Positions 10,262 to 17,976 of a stretch of 32,573 nt of DNA are shown piece after piece (position 1 is the stretch's first letter; every line of letters begins with the position of its first letter). The notes beneath the pieces were generated by a model. That model ran no database searches, was not told the DNA's origin, and worked only from the letters and a program-made list of their open reading frames with translations. The translations under genes were made by a program, and so were the position numbers. Location of the stretch: positions 1 to 32,573 of the forward strand of contig JAQGOY010000210.1 of the NCBI GenBank assembly GCA_028293375.1, written 5' to 3'. Source of the stretch: Verrucomicrobiales bacterium (GTDB lineage: Bacteria; Verrucomicrobiota; Verrucomicrobiia; Limisphaerales; JAQGOY01).

Positions 10262-13200
10262 ATGAATTACCGCATTTTTTTGAAATTTGTCCCCGTTTTG
10301 CATCTAGCCGTTTTTTTCAGTTTTTTCTTTTCCCAGAAAATTGCCCACGGTGCAGAGCCAGCCCAGCCGCCAGGCCCACTGTTGACCAATGTGCTTCAGG
10401 TTCTTCAATTTAGTCCGTCCAGGGCCGGTCAAATCACCCCCGTTCGACTTCGCGCGGTCATAACCTATGCTGATTCCGACTGGGGCATTTATTTTTTAAA
10501 GGACCAGACCGGGGGCGTCTACATTGAAAATAGCAGGACCGGAGCCAGACTCGAGGAGGGTATGCAGGTTGAAGTTGAAGGAGATGCTTTAATCAGTGCC
10601 TTTGCCCCTATCCTTCGCACAAGTAAGATACTTGTTCTTGGTCAGCAGGAACTTCCTGACGCTCCGTTCGTTTCCTTTGAACAGTTGGCGGGAGGCAAGC
10701 GCGACAGCCAATGGATAGAATTGGACGCCATCCCGAGTTCCGTGACAATTTATGGAGGTCACCTCCGCCTCGAGTTCAGTGATCTTCGACAAGTTCAGGC
10801 ATTTATCCCCTGGCCTTCCGACAAATCAATTCCTGCCGATCTTGTAGACGCTCGCGTCCGGTTGCGCGGCGTCTGTGCCACTCGTTTCAACGCCCGCGGA
10901 CAACTTCTCGATTATCGCCTATTTGTACCGAATCTTGCCTCGATACACATTCTCGAGCCTGGACTCGCCGATCCTTTTTCAGCTCCCATGCAGAGTCTCT
11001 CCGCCCCCTTGAATTATCGAAATGCCGCCCGCTTTGGACATCGAATCAGGTCTCAGGGCATCGTCAGCGCCCAAACTTCGCCTTTCGATATCTTTGCTCA
11101 GGACGACAAAGGCGCCATTCAAATAAAAACTTCTACCACCGTGACTTTTCAGCCCGGCGATCAAATTGAGGTTGTGGGATTTCCGGATGTGGATGGGGCA
11201 ACTTTGCGATTATTGCACTCCCAGGTAAGGCGAGTGGGCACTGGGGGTGCCCTGCCGAAAGCTGCGAAAGTCGATCTTCTAAACACATTAAACGACGACT
11301 GGGACGCTAAACTGGTCACAGTGGAGGGAGAATTAATGGACATGGTTTCGCGGACCAATGGAGTGGAGCTGTTTATGAGGGCGGGCCCGCGATTTTACGA
11401 GGCTCTCCTGCCAGAATCCAGGCTGCAGGGAATTCTGCCCGGTTCCCGGCTCGTGCTCACCGGTATAGGCAAGGTCAAGTTGGACGAAGATCAGCATCCG
11501 GTGGGATTCTCTCTGATTCTCCGGACGCCACAAGACGTGATCGTAAAAACTGCAGCTCCCTGGTGGACCATCCGCCGTGTCGTGAATATCTTTGGTGCCG
11601 CCCTCCTGATTACCTTTGCCTGGCGAATGCACGGCCTTCGCAGGGAAGCCAGGCTGAAAAATGAAAGCGAAGAACGTTTTCGTCTTCTCAGCAGCGCCGC
11701 ATTCGAAGGAATTGTCATTTCTTACCAGGGCATAATCCTCGAAGCCAACCAGCAGATCGCTGACATGATCGGATGCAACCTCCCGGAGCTGATAGGCCGT
11801 CCGGTTTCCGAATTCGTTGGAGAGGAAACGAAAGGACTCGTCGAGGAAAAAATTCGCAGTGGTTTTGAAGGCCTGTATGAAAGCCTCCTTCGGAGAAAGG
11901 ACGGCGTTACCCTTCAAGTGGAATCCCGTGCAAAGATTGCTATTTTCAAAGGCCTTAGAGTTCGATTCACCGCTCTTCGTGACATTACCGAGCGCAAGCG
12001 TGCCGAGGAGCAACAGGCCCGCCTGTTCATGGCAGTGGAGCAGGCCGGCGAATCCATGATGGTCACCGATCTCCAGGGCCAAATTGTCTATGTCAACCCT
12101 GCTTTTGAACGCTTGACCGGCTTCTCGCGAAATGAAGCCCTTGGCCAGAACCCACGCATCCTGAAGAGCAATGAGCAGAATCCCTCTGTTTATCAGGAAC
12201 TTTGGCAAACCCTGGTTCGAGGTCAGATTTGGCGGGGCCACTTGATCAACAAACGAAAAGATGGCCGCTCAATAGTGGAGGAGGCCGTGATCTCTCCAGT
12301 TCGCGATGCTGCCGGCAGAGTCGTGAATTACGTCGCCGTGAAACGAGACATCACTCTTCAGCGTCAAATGGAGGAAGAACTCCGCCAATCGCAAAAGATG
12401 GATGCCGTCGGCCGCCTCGCAGGCGGAGTGGCTCACGACTTTAATAATATTCTTGCCGCTATTCTGCTTGGCCTTGAAACGCTGAAGGGCAGGGGCTGTC
12501 TCGACGATGACTGTAGGGATTCCATCTCCGAACTTGAAAATTCAGCCCGCAGGGCCGCCCGTTTGACCCGCCAGTTGTTGATGTTCGGCCGCCGGTCTGT
12601 GCTTGATATTCGAACTATTGACATTAACGAGGTTTTGTTTGAGTTAAACAAAATGCTCAGGCTTCTTCTTGGCCAGGACATCACTTTCGAATTCCTGAAC
12701 GAAAAAGGAATCCCGCTGGTGGAGGCTGACCGGGGCATGATGGAGCAGGTTGTTGTGAATCTTTGCGTCAATGCGCGGGATGCCATGCCTCATGGCGGCA
12801 AAGTCACCATTCGCACCAGTTCCGTCCAGGTTACACCCGAACTAGCGGCAAAAAATCCGGACGCCATCCAGGGCCGCTTTGTTTGCTTGTCTGTGCAGGA
12901 TAACGGCTGCGGCATTGACCAGAACTCCCTCGTGGCCATTTTCGAACCCTTCTACACCACCAAAGCCATCGGAAGAGGAACAGGTCTTGGATTGGCTTCA
13001 GTCTATGGCATCGTCAAACAACATCGCGGGTGGATCGAAGTGCAAAGTCATTTGCAGCAGGGCTCTGAGTTCCGCGTCTTCCTTCCCGCCAGCAGCGTGG
13101 CTGTAAAACCCATCTCCACTTCCGCTATTCCAGCAATTCAAGGTGGATCTGAAACCATACTTCTTGTCGAAGATGAGGACGGGGTGCGTCGCCCCACCAG

Positions 13201-13540
13201 CGCTTTGCTGCAAAAGTGGGGATATGGTGTCCTGGAGGCGGCAAACGCTTCTGATGCCCTGGTCATTTGGAGCCTGCATCGGGAGCAAATAGATATGCTT
13301 TATACCGATGTTGTCATGCCGGGCGGCATGAGTGGTCTGGCCCTGGCCACCCGGTTAAAGGCGGATAAACCTTCCTTGAAGGTCTTGGTTTCCAGCGGTT
13401 ACAGCATCGAAATCCTGGCGCACGAAGAATCTATCCTGGAAGAAGCCGTTTATCTTCCCAAGCCCTACATGCCCCACGAACTCGCCTCCACTCTTCGTAT
13501 TTGTTTTGATAATTCAGACTCCATCAAAACCGGCCCATGA
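10262..13540 (+). CDS. Hybrid sensor histidine kinase with signal peptide, large extracytoplasmic region, TM, two PAS, HisKA, HATPase_c, REC
   Basis: N-terminal signal; TM WWTIRRVVNIFGAALLITFAW; PAS/PAC (DITERKRAEEQ), GRLAGGVAHDFNNILAAI, NLCVNARDAMPHGG, GRGTGLGLASVYGIV, REC ILLVEDEDGVR, YTDVVMPGG, PKPY. Confidence 0.93.
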   Translation: MNYRIFLKFVPVLHLAVFFSFFFSQKIAHGAEPAQPPGPLLTNVLQVLQFSPSRAGQITPVRLRAVITYADSDWGIYFLKDQTGGVYIENSRTGARLEEGMQVEVEGDALISAFAPILRTSKILVLGQQELPDAPFVSFEQLAGGKRDSQWIELDAIPSSVTIYGGHLRLEFSDLRQVQAFIPWPSDKSIPADLVDARVRLRGVCATRFNARGQLLDYRLFVPNLASIHILEPGLADPFSAPMQSLSAPLNYRNAARFGHRIRSQGIVSAQTSPFDIFAQDDKGAIQIKTSTTVTFQPGDQIEVVGFPDVDGATLRLLHSQVRRVGTGGALPKAAKVDLLNTLNDDWDAKLVTVEGELMDMVSRTNGVELFMRAGPRFYEALLPESRLQGILPGSRLVLTGIGKVKLDEDQHPVGFSLILRTPQDVIVKTAAPWWTIRRVVNIFGAALLITFAWRMHGLRREARLKNESEERFRLLSSAAFEGIVISYQGIILEANQQIADMIGCNLPELIGRPVSEFVGEETKGLVEEKIRSGFEGLYESLLRRKDGVTLQVESRAKIAIFKGLRVRFTALRDITERKRAEEQQARLFMAVEQAGESMMVTDLQGQIVYVNPAFERLTGFSRNEALGQNPRILKSNEQNPSVYQELWQTLVRGQIWRGHLINKRKDGRSIVEEAVISPVRDAAGRVVNYVAVKRDITLQRQMEEELRQSQKMDAVGRLAGGVAHDFNNILAAILLGLETLKGRGCLDDDCRDSISELENSARRAARLTRQLLMFGRRSVLDIRTIDINEVLFELNKMLRLLLGQDITFEFLNEKGIPLVEADRGMMEQVVVNLCVNARDAMPHGGKVTIRTSSVQVTPELAAKNPDAIQGRFVCLSVQDNGCGIDQNSLVAIFEPFYTTKAIGRGTGLGLASVYGIVKQHRGWIEVQSHLQQGSEFRVFLPASSVAVKPISTSAIPAIQGGSETILLVEDEDGVRRPTSALLQKWGYGVLEAANASDALVIWSLHREQIDMLYTDVVMPGGMSGLALATRLKADKPSLKVLVSSGYSIEILAHEESILEEAVYLPKPYMPHELASTLRICFDNSDSIKTGP

Positions 13541-13717
13541 CCGCTCGGGGCCGGGGACTATTTGGCTATTGCCGCTCAAGAACTAATCGCCGGTCAATTC
13601 AGTTTCACACCACATTCGTGGTTCCTTTCTGATTGTTGTAACGATCCTCCCGTTTCACGACTCCCCTATATCGCTCACACTTTAAGATGGCATTTTTCCA
13701 AAGCTCAACCTTAACTT

Positions 13718-13746
13718 CCTCTAATCACTTTAGAGGCATGCATGCC
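13718..13746. promoter_or_regulatory. Inverted repeat CCTCTAA-tcact-TTAGAGG abutting palindrome GGCATGCATGCC in the leader of the DUF6797-type gene
   Basis: Direct reading; located just upstream of ATG 13764. Confidence 0.3.
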
Positions 13747-13763
13747 TTTGTCGTAGTAAGACT

Positions 13764-16127
13764 ATGAGATCGTTTAATTCTGTTTTTTCCATGTGCGTGG
13801 CAGGTTCCTTTGTGTTGGGAACCCACTCCGCCTACTCGCAATCTTCCACCGATGTCGTTCGTGGACCTTTCTACTCCGGCACCATTACGGCTGCTGGTCG
13901 AAACGCCCAGCCCATCGCCGCCAAGGGCGTTGTCGTGACCGTAGGGACAGACAAAAAAGCCTGGGTCTGCTACGATACCGACTTGCTCCGGGTTACCGTC
14001 GGGTGGACAGGTTCCTATCTCGATTTCAAGGGCACTCAAACTCAAATTGCCTGGCCGCCGCCGCCATCCGTCCGGGAAACTCCTCTTTTCTCCAACATGA
14101 CCGCCCCCGGTTGGTCGAAAAACAAGAGTTTCGAGGATCCGCGTCCAAACCATCAGGGACCTCTTCCCAAAGATTGGGCTCATTACACAGGCCTCTATCA
14201 GAATGGAGACCAGGTCATATTCTCCTATAAGGTCGGCGAAAATGAGGTTCTCGACATGCCCGGCTACGAAGGGCAGCCCGGCGCCGGCGCTTTCACCCGA
14301 ACCTTGAACATCAAAGCCTCCAAAGTGGAGCAATCCATCGCCATCCTTGATGCTCCCGCTGGAGCCTCAACCGATCTTCTGGCCAAAACCGAAGGCAAAA
14401 CCACTTACGTCACAGTCGGCGGCAGTAAGAAAATGGCAATCGTCGTCGCTGGTGCTGAAAAGGATCTGACCTTCGACAACATCAATGGCCAAATCAGCCT
14501 GAAAATCCCTTCTCATTCGAAAACTCTTCGAATGAAAGTTTTCATCGCTTCGGTGGCTGATGATGCTGCGGCACAGGCGCTCGCTGCGGGGTCGCAGGGA
14601 ACACCTCTTGATCTTTCCTCCCTTTGCAAAGGCGGTCCTTCTCACTGGAATGAATTAGTAACGACCCAGGGCACCCTCGGTACCAATCAAGAGGCTTATG
14701 TTGTCGATACCATCACTGAGCCTTTTACCAACCCTTACAACGCCAAAACTTTCTTTGGCGGGTTTGACTTTTTTGAAGATGGCCGCGCTGCCATCTGCAC
14801 GTTCCATGGCGACGTCTGGGTCGTTTCCGGCCTCGATTCCAAACTCGATAAAATCACTTGGAAACGTTTCGCCACCGGCCTTTTCCAGCCCCTCGGCCTC
14901 AAGATTGTCAAAGAAACAGTCTATGTCCTCGGCCGTGACCAAATCACTATCCTCAAGGACCTCAACAAAGACGGGGAAGCCGACTATTACCAGAATTTTA
15001 ACAACGACACCGTCGTCACCGAAAATTATCACGAATTCTGTTTGGATTTGTGGACCGATCCCGATGGCAATTTCTACTTCTGCAAAGGCGCTCCTTGGGA
15101 ACCGAATGTCACCTCTCCTTCCCAGGGTTGTATGTTCAAAGTCGCCAAAGACGGATCCAAAATGGAAGTCATCGCCACTGGTCTTCGCGCCCCTAACGGC
15201 ATGGCCGTCGGGCCGCACGGTGAACTCACCGTGAGCGACAACCAGGGTCACTGGATGCCTGCCAGCAAGCTGGACTGGGTTGAAAAAGGCGGCTTCTACG
15301 GTATGACCCCTTCCGCCCAAAAAGACATCACTCTGGTTCGCAACGGAACCAACTTTTTGGCCAATCCCAGCAAACCTGAGGATCGCGCTAAATTCGGCAT
15401 CAAAGGCTGGCTTCTGGAATCACCCATTCCTCAAACCTACGATCAGCCCATGGCCTGGATTCCTTATGGCGTGGACAATTCCAGCGGTGGCCAGGTTTGG
15501 GTCAACAGCGACAAATGGGGACCTCTCAAGGACAAATTGCTTTTCATGAGCTACGGCAAATGCACCCTGTTTGAAGTCATGCCAGACAAGGTCGATGGCA
15601 CCCGTCAGGCTGCCATGGTTCAGCTCCCTCTCAAATTTAACACCGGCATCATGCGCGGTCGCGTGAATCCCAAAGACGGCCAGATCTATGTCGCCGGCTT
15701 GAAAGGCTGGCAAACCAGCGCCGCCAATAACGGCGGTTTCTATCGCGTTCGCCACACCGAGTACCCCACCTTGCTTCCTCTTGCGTGGCACGCCGCCAAA
15801 GGCGGAATGAAACTCACCTTCTCCACCGAGCTCGATCCAAAAACTGCGGCTGACGCCGGCAACTACAGCGCCCAGCAATGGAACTACTTCTATAGCGGCA
15901 ACTATGGATCCCCTGATTTCAGCGTCGCTACACCCACGAAAAAGGGCCGCGACACCATCGAAGTCAAAAGCGCCAGACTCCTGCCCGACGGCAAATCAGT
16001 CTGGCTCGAAATCCCAGAACTCGCTGTTGCAGATCAATTCAACCTCAAATATAACATCGAAGCCAAATCGGGCGGAACTTTAAAACAAGACGTCTTCGGC
16101 ACAGTTCACAAGCTTGCTGACAAATAA
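13764..16127 (+). CDS. Secreted DUF6797-type / beta-propeller (PQQ-dehydrogenase-like) protein
   Basis: Signal peptide SVFSMCVAGSFVLGTHSAYSQ; N-terminal VVRGPFYSGTITA...GKGVVVTVG...VCYDTDLLRVTVGW; propeller-like segments GDVWVVSGL, GLFQPLGLKIV, LRAPNGMAVGPHGELTVSDNQGHW. Confidence 0.75.
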   Translation: MRSFNSVFSMCVAGSFVLGTHSAYSQSSTDVVRGPFYSGTITAAGRNAQPIAAKGVVVTVGTDKKAWVCYDTDLLRVTVGWTGSYLDFKGTQTQIAWPPPPSVRETPLFSNMTAPGWSKNKSFEDPRPNHQGPLPKDWAHYTGLYQNGDQVIFSYKVGENEVLDMPGYEGQPGAGAFTRTLNIKASKVEQSIAILDAPAGASTDLLAKTEGKTTYVTVGGSKKMAIVVAGAEKDLTFDNINGQISLKIPSHSKTLRMKVFIASVADDAAAQALAAGSQGTPLDLSSLCKGGPSHWNELVTTQGTLGTNQEAYVVDTITEPFTNPYNAKTFFGGFDFFEDGRAAICTFHGDVWVVSGLDSKLDKITWKRFATGLFQPLGLKIVKETVYVLGRDQITILKDLNKDGEADYYQNFNNDTVVTENYHEFCLDLWTDPDGNFYFCKGAPWEPNVTSPSQGCMFKVAKDGSKMEVIATGLRAPNGMAVGPHGELTVSDNQGHWMPASKLDWVEKGGFYGMTPSAQKDITLVRNGTNFLANPSKPEDRAKFGIKGWLLESPIPQTYDQPMAWIPYGVDNSSGGQVWVNSDKWGPLKDKLLFMSYGKCTLFEVMPDKVDGTRQAAMVQLPLKFNTGIMRGRVNPKDGQIYVAGLKGWQTSAANNGGFYRVRHTEYPTLLPLAWHAAKGGMKLTFSTELDPKTAADAGNYSAQQWNYFYSGNYGSPDFSVATPTKKGRDTIEVKSARLLPDGKSVWLEIPELAVADQFNLKYNIEAKSGGTLKQDVFGTVHKLADK

Positions 16128-16143
16128 CATTTATCAAACGTAG

Positions 16144-16175
16144 AAAGGCCGCATCGAAAACCGATGCGGCCTTTT
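16144..16175 (+). terminator. Rho-independent terminator
   Basis: AAAGGCCGCATCG-aaaac-CGATGCGGCCTTT then T (13-bp perfect stem, U-tract TTTT). Confidence 0.88.
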
Positions 16176-16289
16176 GATTCTGGGGGTGCCTTCGGAACCT
16201 GAGCTCACAATCGAATTCGGTTTTACTTCTTTGAGTCGAGCTGGATACTTTGCCAGCGGCTGGAGCAACTCTAGTGGTTCTGAACAGAA

Positions 16290-17429
16290 ATGAGTTTCAT
16301 ATTTAAAAATAAGAAAATCCTGATCATCTCCCAGCAACCCTGGGGCGAAGTCAAAATCTCCAAGCACCACTACGCCCTCGAACTGCTCTGCATGGGCAAT
16401 CAGGTTTTCTTTCTCAATCCTCCGGACCCTTTGCTCTCCCGCCCGGTCGAAGTAAAACCGAGTCCCGAAGGCATACATTTGGTTTCCTATCGTCCATGCT
16501 TTCCGTTCGTCATCCGCTTTCACGCCCGTCCTCTTTTCGATTTTTTAATGCGGTGGCAGATCAAAAAAATTCTTAAGGAAATTGGCGTCCAGTTGGATGT
16601 CGTCTGGTGTTTTGAGTTCAATCTCTTCACGGATCTAAGTCTCTTTGGAGCCCCTGTTAAAATCTATCATCCGGTGGATCCGCTTTCCGCCCCATACCAA
16701 ATTGCCCCTGCGCTCTCTGCCACCATCGTCTTCGCCGTTTCGCAGGATATCCTTGATTCATTCAAAAAGATCCCAACGCCGCATCACGTGATCAATCACG
16801 GACTCTCCTCCGCCTTTGTGGAGCCGCCCTTGGTCCCGGATTTCACTCAAAAACTCTCCTCCATTAAAGTCGGCTATGTTGGAAATCTCTCCCGGTCTAA
16901 TGTCGATCTCCCTCTTTTCCGCCAGCTCATTTCTGATTATCCTCAGGTCGAGTTCCACATCATCGGTCCCATGGCCTCCAAAAGTAATCTCGGCGGGGAA
17001 GGTTCCGGTGAAACGGTAGCGTTTCTCGAATTTATCAACAGCTCTCCCAATGTCATTTGTCACGGCCAAAAACCGCCGTCGGAGGTGGCTCGCATCATCC
17101 GTGACATGGATGCTTTCCTTCTCTGTTACCAAAAAGTCCCAGGCATTTATGACCTCTCCAATTCTCACAAAATTCTCGAGTATCTGAGCACCGGCAAAAC
17201 CGTCGTTTCAAGCAGGATTTCAACCTACGAAGGCCGGGATCTCCTGGTCATGGGCGAACCCGAAGAAATGAAGGAGTTATTCCGAAAGGTGATGAATGAC
17301 CTGCCTTTTTACAATAGTGCCGGGAACCAAAAGAGGCGAATGGCCTTCGCCCTCGAAAATACTTACCGCAAACAAATCGAAAGAGTGGAAGCGTATTTAA
17401 CCGACCTTCATGTTGAAGCACGACCATAA
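16290..17429 (+). CDS. Glycosyltransferase, GT-B fold (family 1/4-like)
   Basis: KILIISQQPWGEVKISKHHYALEL, VGYVGNLSRSNVDLPLF, FHIIGPM, SNSHKILEYLSTGKTVVSSRI (typical C-terminal nucleotide-sugar site). Confidence 0.82.
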   Translation: MSFIFKNKKILIISQQPWGEVKISKHHYALELLCMGNQVFFLNPPDPLLSRPVEVKPSPEGIHLVSYRPCFPFVIRFHARPLFDFLMRWQIKKILKEIGVQLDVVWCFEFNLFTDLSLFGAPVKIYHPVDPLSAPYQIAPALSATIVFAVSQDILDSFKKIPTPHHVINHGLSSAFVEPPLVPDFTQKLSSIKVGYVGNLSRSNVDLPLFRQLISDYPQVEFHIIGPMASKSNLGGEGSGETVAFLEFINSSPNVICHGQKPPSEVARIIRDMDAFLLCYQKVPGIYDLSNSHKILEYLSTGKTVVSSRISTYEGRDLLVMGEPEEMKELFRKVMNDLPFYNSAGNQKRRMAFALENTYRKQIERVEAYLTDLHVEARP

Positions 17430-17514
17430 GCAGAGAGATTTGCCGATCTTTACCTCCTTTTTCGAATTCCATCACCTCTCCAACGTCTAATATCCACGTC
17501 TTTGACCAAACCTT

Positions 17515-17967
17515 ATGCTCAAGCCCCTGATTCTCAAAAATTGCCGACCTCTTTTAGCCGCTATCTGCCTTTCTTGCCTCGTTTCGGGTGGCTTTACCTC
17601 TATCGCCCTGGCTGCCGATGAAAAACCTGTCGCCGCGCATCAGGACCAGTTGGTAAAGAAGGTCTCTGTGGAAGAGTTTGATAAGCTTCGCTCCGCGAAA
17701 ACCAACGTTGTGCTCGACGTTCGCTCCGCCAAAGAATTTCAGGCGGGCCATATTCCCAATGCCGTCAATATCGACGTCAATTCCCCCGATTTCGACAAAA
17801 AAGTCGCCGAGCTCGACAAAAGCAAAACCTATCTCGTTCATTGCGCCGCCGGAACTCGCAGCGCCAAGGCCTGTGGCAAGCTGGAAACCGTTGGGTTTAA
17901 GCAACTTTATGACCTGCCGGTCGGCTTCCGGGGCTGGGAAAAAGCTGGCAAACCCATAGAGAAATAA
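17515..17967 (+). CDS. Secreted rhodanese-domain protein
   Basis: Signal peptide; VVLDVRSAKEFQAGHIPNAVNIDV and active-site loop HCAAGTRSAKA. Confidence 0.9.
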   Translation: MLKPLILKNCRPLLAAICLSCLVSGGFTSIALAADEKPVAAHQDQLVKKVSVEEFDKLRSAKTNVVLDVRSAKEFQAGHIPNAVNIDVNSPDFDKKVAELDKSKTYLVHCAAGTRSAKACGKLETVGFKQLYDLPVGFRGWEKAGKPIEK

Positions 17968-17976
17968 TTGCCTTCG

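Noticed and set aside
11333-12241. 302-aa minus-strand ORF within the hybrid kinase
   Set aside because: Antisense to PAS/linker coding sequence with clear motifs on the plus strand.
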